Position numbers and translations under genes: made by a program. The notes under the pieces are model-generated. The model worked only from the letters and a program-made list of their open reading frames with translations, was not told the origin of the DNA and ran no database searches. A stretch of 64,000 nucleotides of DNA, from contig NZ_FOJJ01000034.1 in the NCBI RefSeq assembly GCF_900111775.1, positions 1 to 64,000 on the forward strand, read 5' to 3'. Below are positions 15,695 through 23,755 of the stretch, one piece after another (within the stretch, counting starts at the first letter, position 1; every line of letters begins with the position of its first letter). The stretch comes from Desulfuromonas acetexigens. GTDB lineage: Bacteria; Desulfobacterota; Desulfuromonadia; Desulfuromonadales; Trichloromonadaceae.

Positions 15695-16417
15695 GTGACC
15701 GAATGGGTAGCAATCAAAGAGGATTTGCTGCGGCGGCAGCGGGATTTCGACGGGCGGATCGCGCGCCGGCTCGCGGAGTATGAAGGGCGGGGCGGGCGGA
15801 TTTTCTGCGGACGGGGCTGTCGGGCCTGCTGCACCCTGACGGTCGATTGCAGCTTCGGCGAGGCGCTGCTCGTCGCCGAGGCGTTGAGCGATGCCCAGGG
15901 GCCTGCCCTCGACGGCTATGTCGAGCGCCTGCGTGAGTTGCTGCCGACGGTGGCGGATTTCAAGAGCTATCTGCGCATGCAGCGGCGGGAGTTGGGGGAT
16001 TGCCCCTTTCTCGACGGGGAGGGGGCCTGCGCTGTCTACGAAGCACGCCCCTTCGCCTGCCGGGCACTCTTTTCAACCCGTCCCGCCGAGTGGTGCGGCG
16101 TCGATTTCGGCGAGCTGCCGGCTATCGAGAAGCAGCTGTTCATGGCGAGTCTCGACCGCACGGTGGTCGATTTTCCCACCCATTATCTGGCTGAGCCCCG
16201 GGAGTTGGCGCGAGAGCTGGAAGGGATGGGGCTGCTGGCCATGGAACGGGCCTTCGGCTTTTCCCTGGCCGGCAATCTCCCCTATCTGGTCTGGCTGGAA
16301 AGTCATTATGGCCTGAGCCAAAAATGCGCCGAAGGATACGCCGCCGTGACCGCGTTGCTGGAAGCGGAAGGGCTGAAACTCCCTTTCGTGCTGCACCTCG
16401 ACAAGGTTCCGGCGTAG
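15695..16417 (+). CDS. YkgJ-family cysteine-cluster protein
   Basis: A 240-aa protein with the cysteine arrangement of the YkgJ (CxxCxxCC) family: FCGRGCRACCTLTVDC at residues 38-53, then CPFLDGEGACAVYEARPFACR, and a later single cysteine. The family is thought to bind zinc or an iron-sulfur cluster; its function is not established. The start is GTG with GGGAGG upstream. It is the first core gene to the right of the island and is followed by a hairpin shared with hemL on the other strand. Confidence 0.8.
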   Translation: MTEWVAIKEDLLRRQRDFDGRIARRLAEYEGRGGRIFCGRGCRACCTLTVDCSFGEALLVAEALSDAQGPALDGYVERLRELLPTVADFKSYLRMQRRELGDCPFLDGEGACAVYEARPFACRALFSTRPAEWCGVDFGELPAIEKQLFMASLDRTVVDFPTHYLAEPRELARELEGMGLLAMERAFGFSLAGNLPYLVWLESHYGLSQKCAEGYAAVTALLEAEGLKLPFVLHLDKVPA

Positions 16418-16444
16418 GCACGACGCCCTCTGATTTCACGACAA

Positions 16445-16484
16445 AAAAATCCCGACGCCATAAATACAGGCGCCGGGATTTTTC
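16445..16484. terminator. Bidirectional terminator between the YkgJ-like gene and hemL
   Basis: AATCCCGACGCC and GGCGCCGGGATT form an interrupted stem with A7 on the left and T5 on the right, so it can serve both convergent genes. It is followed at 16491-16512 by a CTTCAG-rich intergenic repeat. Confidence 0.8.
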
Positions 16485-16521
16485 GTCTCTGCCTTCAGTC
16501 TTCAGCCTTCAGCCTGATCCC

Positions 16522-17805
16522 TTATAACTCCTTAAACGCCTTGGCTGCCGCTTCGAAGGTTTGGTCGAGATCGGCGGTGCTGTGGGCGATGCTCATGAAT
16601 CCTGCTTCGTACTGGCTGGGGGCGAGATTGATGCCTTCTTCGAGCATGGTCCGGAAGAATTTGGCGAAGATTTTCGGGGTTTCCGCTTTGACATCGGCGA
16701 AGTTGAAGACTTCTTCGGCCTGAAAGTAGGTGCAGAACATGCCCCCGACCCGTTGCAGCGAGGTCGGCACCCCGGCGGCGGTCGCCGCCTGGCGCATCCC
16801 TTTTTCGAAATAGGCGCTCTTCTCCTCGATGCGGGCGTAGAAGCCTTCCTCCTTGAGTAGCTTCAAGGTGGCGATGCCGGCGCTCATGGCCAGGGGATTG
16901 CCGGAGAGGGTGCCGGCCTGGTAGATGCCGCCCTCGGGGGAGAGTCTTTCCATGATCTCCCGCTTGCCGCCGAAGGCCCCAACCGGAAGGCCGCCGCCGA
17001 TGATCTTGCCGAGACAGACCAGGTCACCGCGTACTCCGTAACGCTCTTGGGCGCCCCCAAAAGCGACGCGGAAGCCGGTCATGACCTCGTCGACGATGAG
17101 CACGATCCCTTCTTCGTTACACAGCTGGCGCAGACCTTCGAGGAATCCCGGTTTCGGCGCCACGCAGCCCATATTGCCAGCGATCGCCTCCAGAATGATG
17201 CAGGCAATCTCGCCTTTGTTGGCCGCGACCAGCGCCCGGGTTTCAGCCAGGTCGTTGTAGGTGGCGGTGAGGGTGTATTTGGCGAAATCGGCGGGAACAC
17301 CGGGCGAAGTCGGCACCCCGAAGGTGGCGGCGCCGCTGCCGGCCTTGACCAGCAACGAGTCGGCGTGGCCGTGGTAGCAGCCGTCGAACTTGAGGATCTT
17401 GTCCCGCCCGGTGTAACCGCGGGCCAGACGGATGGCGCTCATGGTCGCCTCGGTGCCGGAGGAGACCATGCGTACCTTCTCGATATTGGGATAGGCTTCC
17501 CGGACCATTTCGGCGAGGACAATCTCCTTCTCCGTCGGCGCGCCGAAGGAGGCGCCGGAGGCGGCAGCCTGCTGGATCGCCTCGACCACCTTGGGATGGC
17601 AATGGCCGAGAATCATCGGTCCCCAGGAGCCGACGTAGTCGATATAGGCATTGCCGTCGGCATCATAGATGCGGGAACCCTCGGCGCGAGCGATGAAGAT
17701 TGGATCGCAGCCGACCGATTTGAAGGCCCGGACCGGGCTGTTGACTCCGCCGGGAATAATCTGCATGGCTCTGGCGAAAAGCGCTGCCGATTGCTGATGA
17801 TTCAT
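16522..17805 (-). CDS. hemL: Glutamate-1-semialdehyde 2,1-aminomutase
   Basis: A 427-aa PLP enzyme of full family length that converts glutamate-1-semialdehyde to 5-aminolevulinate in the C5 route of tetrapyrrole synthesis. Family blocks are present: [14 protein letters not shown] near the start, [33 protein letters not shown], the [19 protein letters not shown] loop, [10 protein letters not shown], and the PLP lysine in [17 protein letters not shown]. Cytoplasmic dimer in relatives. The ATG follows AAGGGGG. tRNA-Phe lies upstream on the same strand, 165 bp away. Confidence 0.97.
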   Translation of the reverse strand: MNHQQSAALFARAMQIIPGGVNSPVRAFKSVGCDPIFIARAEGSRIYDADGNAYIDYVGSWGPMILGHCHPKVVEAIQQAAASGASFGAPTEKEIVLAEMVREAYPNIEKVRMVSSGTEATMSAIRLARGYTGRDKILKFDGCYHGHADSLLVKAGSGAATFGVPTSPGVPADFAKYTLTATYNDLAETRALVAANKGEIACIILEAIAGNMGCVAPKPGFLEGLRQLCNEEGIVLIVDEVMTGFRVAFGGAQERYGVRGDLVCLGKIIGGGLPVGAFGGKREIMERLSPEGGIYQAGTLSGNPLAMSAGIATLKLLKEEGFYARIEEKSAYFEKGMRQAATAAGVPTSLQRVGGMFCTYFQAEEVFNFADVKAETPKIFAKFFRTMLEEGINLAPSQYEAGFMSIAHSTADLDQTFEAAAKAFKEL

Positions 17806-17969
17806 GGGAAAACCCCCTTATTGGGATAGATTGTTTGGCCCGGGGCCGAAGGAGAATTCTGCGCGAATGTGTCTGCTTAACATAGCCCCTCGACCTTGTC
17901 AAGAAGCGCCCCGCAGGCGGAAACAACAGAAAAAGGGGTTGCGGCAAAGCCGTAACCCCTTGTTTCGTC

Positions 17970-18045
<76 letters not shown>

Positions 18046-18166
18046 GAAGAGGCTCCGTTTATAACCAAATCCTCTTGGGGTGTCAAGAAAAAATATCAAA
18101 ATTTAAGCCTTGTCATCCCCGGGCAATTCTGCTAAGTAATTAGCACTTTTTATGGAGTAATCCGGC

Positions 18167-18259
18167 ATGCTGACCCGTTACGCCAGCTTTATGAACTTTA
18201 CCTTTTGGTTCGGCTTTTATTTTAGGCCGTCTGCCTGGGGGAGAGGTTCGTTGGCGTAA
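18167..18259 (+). CDS. Phe-rich leader peptide of the aroF attenuator
   Basis: A 30-codon frame with its own ribosome-binding site (GGAG, 9 bp upstream) encodes a peptide with the core FMNFTFWFGFYF: six Phe, one Trp and one Tyr in twelve residues. A possible promoter is TTGTCA (18110-18115) with a weak TAAGTA 17 bp later. GGTTCGGC inside the Phe codons (18207-18214) is an exact complement of GCCGAACC (18272-18279), which can also pair with GGTTCG and GGCG at the end of the leader, and a terminator follows. This is the layout of ribosome-mediated attenuation: starvation for charged tRNA-Phe would stall the ribosome and favour read-through into the DAHP synthase gene. Expression of the peptide is predicted only. 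Confidence 0.8.
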   Translation: MLTRYASFMNFTFWFGFYFRPSAWGRGSLA

Positions 18260-18282
18260 GCAAGGAGCAGCGCCGAACCAGC

Positions 18283-18324
18283 AAACCATGGGCAGACCGA
18301 CTCCGGCTCTCCCATGGTTTTTTT
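18283..18324 (+). terminator. aroF attenuator terminator
   Basis: AAACCATGGG pairs with CCCATGGTTT (inner AGA with TCT), followed by an uninterrupted run of T. It lies 24 bp after the leader stop and 95 bp before the aroF start. Confidence 0.85.
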
Positions 18325-18418
18325 GTTTCCGGATCGATGGAGACAAGGGCCGCCGGGGATAGCTGGGCGGCCTTTGCCGTTTTTTTCCACAACCGTCGAT
18401 CGACAAGGAGCCGAGCCA

Positions 18419-19438
18419 ATGATTATCGTCATGAAAAAAGGGGCAGACAAGGAACAACTGGCCGAAGTCAAGAAGCAGATCCGCGAACTGGGCTACAAGC
18501 CCCATGTGATTCACGGCGAAACCCGCAACGTCATCGGCGCAGTCGGCGATGAGCGGGGCAAGTCGGTGTTGCAGGCCATGGAGTCTCTGCCGGGGGTGGA
18601 GAGCGTGGTGCCGATTCTCAAGCCTTACAAACTGGCCAGCCGCGAGGTCAAGCCGGAGCCGAGCACGGTGGATTTGGGCGGCGGTGTCACGGTGGGTGGG
18701 GGTCAGCTGGTGGTGATGGCCGGCCCCTGTTCGGTGGAGAGTGAAGCGCAGATCCTGGAAACCGCCCACGCGGTCAAGGCGGCCGGCGCCACGGTGCTGC
18801 GCGGCGGCGCCTTCAAACCGCGCACCAGCCCCTATTCTTTCCAGGGGATGGAGGAGGACGGTCTCAAGTTGCTGGCTCTGGCTCGGGAAGCGACCGGTCT
18901 GCCCATCGTCACCGAGGTGGTCAATCCCCGAGATGTGGACCTGGTCGCCCGCTATGCCGACATCATGCAGGTCGGCGCCCGCAATATCCAGAATTTCGCC
19001 CTGCTCAAGATGCTCGGCCAGCTCGACAAGCCGATCCTGCTCAAACGCGGGATGGCCAGCACCATCCAGGAATTCCTGATGAGCGCCGAGTACATCCTCG
19101 CCGAGGGGAACCGGCGCGTCCTCCTCTGCGAGCGGGGCATCCGCACCTTCGAGACCGCCACCCGCAACACCCTCGATATTTCGGCGGTGCCGGTGCTCAA
19201 GGAGCAGACCCACCTGCCGATCATCATCGATCCCTCCCATGCCACCGGCCACGCCAGCCTGGTCCCCTCCATGTGCTACGCGGGGGTGGCGGCCGGCTGC
19301 GACGGCCTGATCGTCGAGGTCCATCCCTGCCCGGAAAAGGCCGCCAGTGATGGGCCCCAGTCCCTGCGCCCGGCGGAGTTCGCGGCAATGATGGCGAAGC
19401 TGCGGGAGTTCGCGAAGGTCGCCGGAAAAGAGTTGTAA
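18419..19438 (+). CDS. aroF: 3-deoxy-7-phosphoheptulonate (DAHP) synthase, type I-beta with ferredoxin-like domain
   Basis: A 339-aa enzyme for the first step of aromatic amino-acid synthesis (phosphoenolpyruvate plus erythrose 4-phosphate). Residues 1-70 ([20 protein letters not shown] ...) are the ferredoxin-like regulatory domain that in relatives gives feedback inhibition by Phe or Tyr. The catalytic barrel follows with [35 protein letters not shown], and the metal-site region [10 protein letters not shown]. The start is the ATG after AAGGAG, giving a complete regulatory domain. It lies behind a Phe-rich leader and attenuator, so both transcription and enzyme activity are probably tuned to aromatic amino-acid supply. 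Confidence 0.95.
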   Translation: MIIVMKKGADKEQLAEVKKQIRELGYKPHVIHGETRNVIGAVGDERGKSVLQAMESLPGVESVVPILKPYKLASREVKPEPSTVDLGGGVTVGGGQLVVMAGPCSVESEAQILETAHAVKAAGATVLRGGAFKPRTSPYSFQGMEEDGLKLLALAREATGLPIVTEVVNPRDVDLVARYADIMQVGARNIQNFALLKMLGQLDKPILLKRGMASTIQEFLMSAEYILAEGNRRVLLCERGIRTFETATRNTLDISAVPVLKEQTHLPIIIDPSHATGHASLVPSMCYAGVAAGCDGLIVEVHPCPEKAASDGPQSLRPAEFAAMMAKLREFAKVAGKEL

Positions 19439-19507
19439 GAAAGCCCCTGCCCCCTTCTTCTTGCGGGAGGGGGCGGGGCAGCGTCCAACCACACCCAAGG
19501 AGATTTC

Positions 19508-19774
19508 ATGTTCTTCATCCCCCTTTCCCAGATCGAAAGCGTCGAACTGGTGATCCACGCCCTGCGCGCCGCCGGCGGTCAGGCCGATTGCACCGCCTGC
19601 CCGGCCTACCGGGTCTGTATGAAGCAGTGTCTGACCATCGCCGACACCGTCAGTCGGATGGCGCGTCAGGGTACCCTGCCGGTCATCGACGAGGACGAGT
19701 CGCCGGAGCCGCCGTCTTCCGGTGGTGGCGGTCCGGGCCGGCCCGCCAAGGGCGGTCTGAAGGTCGTCAAGTAG
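19508..19774 (+). CDS. Small cysteine-containing protein of unknown function
   Basis: An 88-aa product with a central cysteine motif ([14 protein letters not shown]) and a Gly/Pro-rich, basic C-terminus ([14 protein letters not shown]). The cysteine spacing could bind a metal. AAGGAG precedes the ATG. A GC-rich hairpin (19443-19480) separates it from aroF, so co-transcription may be partial. I do not recognise the family. Confidence 0.6.
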   Translation: MFFIPLSQIESVELVIHALRAAGGQADCTACPAYRVCMKQCLTIADTVSRMARQGTLPVIDEDESPEPPSSGGGGPGRPAKGGLKVVK

Positions 19775-19846
19775 TAATGCGAGGAAACCGTTGACTTTGG
19801 CCGGCGGCTGTGATAACCAAACAGCCTGATTTTTTCGGAGATTCCC

Positions 19847-19954
19847 ATGTATCTGCCCGGTCCGACATCCCTTTACCGCACGGCATCCCCGGCACGAGCA
19901 TGTGCGGCGGCCGCTTGTCCGGCCTCCGACTGTTGCCAGGGAGTCAGTCCGTAA
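19847..19954 (+). CDS. Putative leader peptide in front of the aminotransferase
   Basis: A 35-codon frame with GGAG upstream encodes a peptide rich in Ala, Pro and Cys (ARACAAAACPASDCC). A TTGACT box (near 19792) and GATAAC (near 19813) could form the promoter. A strong terminator follows 25 bp after the stop and ends 39 bp before the aminotransferase start. The layout resembles an attenuator, but the residue bias does not point to one amino acid as clearly as the aroF leader; four Cys codons are the most notable. It may instead be a non-coding leader. Confidence 0.35.
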   Translation: MYLPGPTSLYRTASPARACAAAACPASDCCQGVSP

Positions 19955-19978
19955 CTCCGAAACCGACAGAATCTTCGA

Positions 19979-20012
19979 GGCCATGGATACTGATAGAGTC
20001 CATGGCCTTTTT
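19979..20012 (+). terminator. Terminator within the aminotransferase leader
   Basis: GGCCATGGA pairs exactly with TCCATGGCC around an 11-nt loop and is followed by five T. It lies before the aminotransferase start rather than after a gene, which suggests regulated read-through. Its stem shares the CCATGG core with the aroF attenuator. Confidence 0.8.
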
Positions 20013-20050
20013 GTTTACCGACCACGACCATCCTCAACGGGGAGTACATC

Positions 20051-21355
20051 ATGCGCAACAACATCGTCCATATCGGAGCGGGGGAACTGACTTACGAGAT
20101 CCGGGCCATTGTCGATATCGCCGACAAGCTCAAAGATCTGGGAATTAAAACCAACATGGAAAATATCGGCGATCCGGTGGCCAAGGGGGAGAAAATCCCC
20201 CTCTGGATGAAGGAGATCGTCGCCGATCTGGCCATGAAGGATTGCGCCTACGGCTATTGTCCGACCCGGGGCGTGCTGGAAACTCGCCAGTTTCTCGCCG
20301 ACCTGACCAACAAGCGGGGCAAGACCCAGATCACGGCCGACGACATCCTTTTCTTCAACGGCCTCGGCGACGCCATCCAGAAGGTCTACGGCTTCCTCCG
20401 CCGCGAGGCGCGGGTCATCGGCCCCTCGCCGACCTATTCGACCCACTCCTCCGGCGAGGCCGCCCACGCCGGGCAGAAGCCGGTTTCCTACCGGCTCGAT
20501 CCGGGCAACAACTGGTATCCCGATCTCGACGATCTGCGCCTCTCGATCAAGTACAACCCGGCGATCTGCGGCATCCTCATCATCAATCCGGACAATCCTA
20601 CCGGCGCCGTCTATCCCGAGCGCGTCCTGCGGGAGATGATCGCCATCGCCAAGGAATACGATCTGTTCATCATCTGCGATGAGATCTATCACAACATCGT
20701 CTACAACGGCGAGTCGACCAAGCCGATCTCCGACCTGATCGGCGACGTGCCGACCATCGCCATGAAGGGGATCAGCAAAGAAGCCCCCTGGCCCGGTGCC
20801 CGCTGCGGCTGGATCGAGGTTTACAACGCCGACAAGGATCCGATGTTCCAGCAGTACGTGGCGTCGATCCTCAATTCGAAGATGGTCGAGGTCTGCTCCA
20901 CGACCCTGCCGCAGAAGGCGATCCCGGCGCTGCTCAGTCATCCGGAGTACCCCAAGTACCTGGAAGAGCGCAAGCGTCGTTACGAGCGGGCTTCGAATAT
21001 CGCCTACCAGCTACTCAAGGATGTGCCGGGAATCAAGGTCAACCGCACCAACGGCGCCTTCTACATGGCGGTAGCCTTCGAGAAGGGGCGTCTCACCCAC
21101 GAGCAGAGCCTGCCCATTGAAAACCCCGAAGTCAAGCAACTGGTCGATGGGCTGGTGAACCTGCCGGGCTGTTCCCTGGACAAGCGCTTCGTCTACTATC
21201 TGCTGGCTTCCACCGGCATCTGCGTGGTGCCGCTCTCCTCCTTCTGTACTCCGGAGCAGGGCTTCCGCATCACCCTGCTGGAGCGGGACGAGCAGGAGCT
21301 GACCAAGATTTTCGAGACGATCGCCGCTTCCATCGGTGCCTACCTCCAATCCTGA
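20051..21355 (+). CDS. Class I/II pyridoxal-phosphate aminotransferase (aspartate aminotransferase-like)
   Basis: A 434-aa fold-type I aminotransferase. Visible landmarks: GYCPTRGVLETRQFLAD, FFNGLGDAIQKVYGFL, the NPDNPTGAVYP loop, IICDEIYHNIVYNGES, the PLP lysine in MKGISKEAPWPGARCGW, and the arginine of GFRITLLERDEQEL that binds the substrate carboxylate. Substrate cannot be read with certainty; location after aroF and a leader with a terminator suggests amino-acid-responsive control and perhaps a role in aromatic or aspartate-family amino-acid metabolism. Followed by a perfect hairpin. Confidence 0.85.
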   Translation: MRNNIVHIGAGELTYEIRAIVDIADKLKDLGIKTNMENIGDPVAKGEKIPLWMKEIVADLAMKDCAYGYCPTRGVLETRQFLADLTNKRGKTQITADDILFFNGLGDAIQKVYGFLRREARVIGPSPTYSTHSSGEAAHAGQKPVSYRLDPGNNWYPDLDDLRLSIKYNPAICGILIINPDNPTGAVYPERVLREMIAIAKEYDLFIICDEIYHNIVYNGESTKPISDLIGDVPTIAMKGISKEAPWPGARCGWIEVYNADKDPMFQQYVASILNSKMVEVCSTTLPQKAIPALLSHPEYPKYLEERKRRYERASNIAYQLLKDVPGIKVNRTNGAFYMAVAFEKGRLTHEQSLPIENPEVKQLVDGLVNLPGCSLDKRFVYYLLASTGICVVPLSSFCTPEQGFRITLLERDEQELTKIFETIAASIGAYLQS

Positions 21356-21361
21356 TCGATT

Positions 21362-21389
21362 CTCCCCCGGCGGTTCGCCGCCGGGGGAG
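21362..21389. terminator. Perfect hairpin after the aminotransferase
   Basis: CTCCCCCGGCGG and CCGCCGGGGGAG pair over 12 bp around a TTCG tetraloop, 6 bp after the stop. Only a weak T run follows. Confidence 0.8.
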
Positions 21390-21438
21390 CTTTCCCGCCG
21401 CCCATCCCCACACCTTCCCTTTCCCCACGGGGGCACCC

Positions 21439-22803
21439 ATGACCAGTCAACTCAAGCCGCACCTGCAAGCCGTGGTGAATTCCCGCGACGATCTTCGCGG
21501 CTACCTTTTGCGTGGCGCCCGTCCCCAGGAAGAATGGGGGATCGGCGTCGAGATGGAAAAGCTGGTGCTCGATGCCGCCACCGGCGAGGCCGCCCCTTTT
21601 GATCGGATCGAGGAATTGCTCCGGCGTCTGGAGGGGATTGGGGCCTGGCGTGGCGTGCGTGAAAACGGGCGTCTCGTCGCCCTGCAAGGACCGTCCTCCT
21701 CCATCACCCTGGAGCCGGGGGGGCAGTTGGAGCTTTCCGGTGAACTCTGCGACGATCTGCATTGCTGCCGGCGCGGTTACGAGGCCTATATCCGAGAGAT
21801 CGTCGCGACCGGCGAGGCGCTCGGTCTGCGCTTTTGCGGCCTCGGGGCGCAGCCGTTCACGGCGCTGGAGCAGATCGGCTGGCTGCCCAAATCCCGTTAC
21901 GGGATCATGGGGCCGTACATGCTGCGAACCGGCGACATGGGGCAGCGGATGATGAAGCAGACCGCCGGGGTGCAGGTCAACCTTGACTTCTCCGACGAGG
22001 CGGACTGTATGGAGAAGATGCGCCTGGGGATGGCCCTGACACCGCTTTTGTATGCCCTTTTTGCTAATTCGCCGCTGCTGGAAGACCGTTCGACGGGCTG
22101 GTTGTCGACCCGGGGGGAGATCTGGTCGCGTACCGACCCCGACCGGACCGGGCTGATCGAGCGGCTCTTCGCCGAAGGGGCGAATTTTTCGGACTATGTC
22201 GAATACGCCCTCGACGTGCCCATGTATTTCATCCATCGCCAGGGCGAATATCTCGATATGACTGGCGAGCGTCGAACTTTCCGCCGCTATCTCGATGAGG
22301 GCTTCGCAGGACAGCGGGCGGTGCTGGGGGATTGGGATCTGCATCTGTCGACCCTCTTTACCGAGGTCCGGCTGCGGCCGCAGATCGAGGTGCGCAGTGC
22401 CGACAGTCTGCCGCCGCGACTTTCCCTCTCCGTCGGTGCGCTGCTCAAGGGACTCTTTTACGACAAGGAAAGCCGTGAAGGGGCCTGGGCGTTGCTCGGT
22501 CCCTTCTGCCGGGAAGAACTTCAGGACCTGATCCGGCAGAGTCGCCGTCTGGGCTTGCGCACGCCGTTGGGGCGGGAAACGTTGCGGGAATACGCCTTGG
22601 CCGTCATCGCCTTGGCTCGGGCGGGGCTGGAACGCCAAGGCTGCCGGGATGTCCTGGGTCGGGACGAGACGATTTTTCTCGATGAGCTGCACGGGATCGC
22701 CGACTCGGGCGTCACCCTCGCGGAACGCCTTTTGTTCCGCTGGCAGGGCTCGCGGGACGATAAGTTGCAGGTATTGTTGGATCACTGCGGCTTTACCGCC
22801 TGA
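21439..22803 (+). CDS. gshA: Glutamate-cysteine ligase (GCS2 / plant type)
   Basis: A 454-aa ATP-dependent ligase of the GCS2 superfamily that joins glutamate and cysteine, the first step of glutathione synthesis. Landmarks are EEWGIGVEMEKLVLD near the start (glutamate-metal site), SSSITLEPGGQLELSG, RYGIMGPYM, MKQTAGVQVNLDF, and FTEVRLRPQIEVRSAD. Length and order match the proteobacterial/plant-type enzyme. No gshB is adjacent, so the product may be gamma-glutamylcysteine unless gshB lies elsewhere. Followed by the three-unit non-coding array. Confidence 0.9.
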   Translation: MTSQLKPHLQAVVNSRDDLRGYLLRGARPQEEWGIGVEMEKLVLDAATGEAAPFDRIEELLRRLEGIGAWRGVRENGRLVALQGPSSSITLEPGGQLELSGELCDDLHCCRRGYEAYIREIVATGEALGLRFCGLGAQPFTALEQIGWLPKSRYGIMGPYMLRTGDMGQRMMKQTAGVQVNLDFSDEADCMEKMRLGMALTPLLYALFANSPLLEDRSTGWLSTRGEIWSRTDPDRTGLIERLFAEGANFSDYVEYALDVPMYFIHRQGEYLDMTGERRTFRRYLDEGFAGQRAVLGDWDLHLSTLFTEVRLRPQIEVRSADSLPPRLSLSVGALLKGLFYDKESREGAWALLGPFCREELQDLIRQSRRLGLRTPLGRETLREYALAVIALARAGLERQGCRDVLGRDETIFLDELHGIADSGVTLAERLLFRWQGSRDDKLQVLLDHCGFTA

Positions 22804-22916
22804 CCGGGGGGTTTGCGAAAAATACAAATGAAGATCTACGACTGTGCATTTGCACGGTCATTTTCACGGTAATACGCGTTGTAATGAATTTTTTCTCGTT
22901 TATGCTTTCTTCCGTC

Positions 22917-23025
22917 TCGACCTGTTGTGGCAGACGGGCCAGGCTGGAGAAGATCCTTCTTCTTCATTTTCCCCCCCTGTTCAGGGCCGGCCTTCCGAAG
23001 TTCTTCGGGGCCGGCCCTGTCTTTT
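22917..23025 (+). ncRNA. Candidate small RNA, unit 1
   Basis: A predicted transcript starts near TCGACCTG, forms a CTG/CAG hairpin with loop TTGTGG, continues through a pyrimidine-rich linker (CCTTCTTCTTCATTTTCC), and ends at a terminator whose arms are CAGGGCCGGCC and GGCCGGCCCTG followed by TCTTTT. A palindrome at 22842-22857 (CTGTGCATTTGCACGG, one mismatch) lies about 60 bp upstream of the start. Promoter boxes are weak; TATGCT is a possible -10. Start is estimated. Confidence 0.55.
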
Positions 23026-23145
23026 GCGGCGCGTGCGCTGGGCTTGCCGCTGTGCGAATGCACAGTAAATGACCGTGAGCGTGGCCGCGATTTTTTACGG
23101 GAATCGCCGTGGCGGTCGGTATCGCTTTCGGTTAGGATTGAACCA

Positions 23146-23261
23146 TCGACGGGCTGTTGTGGCAGGCGGCTCGACGAAGCATGAAGACCCTCCTCTTCAT
23201 TTCTCCCTCTTGTTCCACCCCAGACCGGCCAGGGTACCTCCCCCTGGCCGGTCGTCTTTTT
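23146..23261 (+). ncRNA. Candidate small RNA, unit 2
   Basis: The same layout as unit 1: TCGACGGGCTG, loop TTGTGG, CAGGCGG; then a linker with CCTCC (ACCCTCCTCTTCATTTCTCC) that could pair with ribosome-binding sites; then a terminator with arms GACCGGCCAGG and CCTGGCCGGTC followed by T5. The upstream palindrome CTGTGCGAATGCACAG (23050-23065) is perfect. TAGGAT before the start is a possible -10. Confidence 0.6.
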
Positions 23262-23375
23262 GGAGCACCTGCTTGTCTACTGTGCCTTTGCACAGGGCGA
23301 AACCGGACATGCGGGCCTGATTTTTTACGCCTTCCCCCGTGGCGGCGATCAGACTTTTTTTGTAATTTATAAACA

Positions 23376-23490
23376 TCGACGGCTTGTTGTGGCAGGCGAG
23401 CCGAAAGATACCTCCTGTAGCTCCATCTCCCTGTTTCACCCAAGGGCCGGTCATAAGGGATGCCTCCCCCTTGATCGGCCCTCTCCCTTT
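23376..23490 (+). ncRNA. Candidate small RNA, unit 3
   Basis: The same layout: TCGACGGCTTG, loop TTGTGG, CAGGCGAGCCG with CGGCT pairing to AGCCG; a linker with CCTCC (ATACCTCCTGTAGCTCC, CATCTCCCTG); and an interrupted terminator (AGGGCCGGTCA with TGATCGGCCCT). The upstream palindrome CTGTGCCTTTGCACAG (23280-23295) has perfect 6-bp arms. TTTATAAA before the start is a possible -10. Confidence 0.55.
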
Positions 23491-23755
23491 GTGCCTTCCG
23501 GTCGTCGATCATCACGGCACCTTCACCGAGTTCCCCGAATCGTGATTAAAGCGCGGAAATTCGCGAATTTTACGCAATTCAGGGGTGTATCGGCCGGCCG
23601 TTTCGGTTATAATCCCGCTGCTCTTTTGCGACCCGTGCCGGCTTGTCAGCCTCGCGTCCGTCGCTTCTTCGCCTTGTCTCGCGGTTGTTCTATCCGAAGA
23701 CGGCCGCTCGAATTTTCCCCGTTACGCACCCTTCTTTATTCGACAGGAGTTCACC

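Larger units (their letters stand above)
22841..23490 (+). repeat. Array of three related non-coding units
   Basis: Three units start at 22841, 23049 and 23279. Each has, in order, a palindrome of the form CTGTGC-N4-GCACAG, a GA plus T6 stretch, a TCGAC ... TTGTTGTGGCAG block, a C/T-rich stretch containing CCTTC or CCTCC, and a GC-rich terminator hairpin. Identity is high only in these blocks, so the units are diverged copies rather than recent duplicates. No frame is shared among them. They fill the gap between gshA and transketolase. Confidence 0.8.

Noticed and set aside
18140-19984. A 614-codon frame on the minus strand opposite aroF
   Set aside because: Antisense to aroF, His/Arg/Gly-rich composition, spans the attenuator and intergenic DNA; an artefact of GC-rich coding sequence.
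21340-22827. A 495-codon minus-strand frame opposite gshA; likewise 24569-25897 opposite transketolase
   Set aside because: Both lie entirely over strong genes and have no recognisable protein pattern.
23049-23261. Sigma-54 promoter at TGGCAG in the repeat units
   Set aside because: The GG to GC spacing does not fit the -24/-12 consensus in any of the three units.
22841-23490. CRISPR array or tandem riboswitch
   Set aside because: Only three units, spacing of more than 200 bp, repeats too diverged and each unit ends in its own terminator; no known aptamer core is seen.
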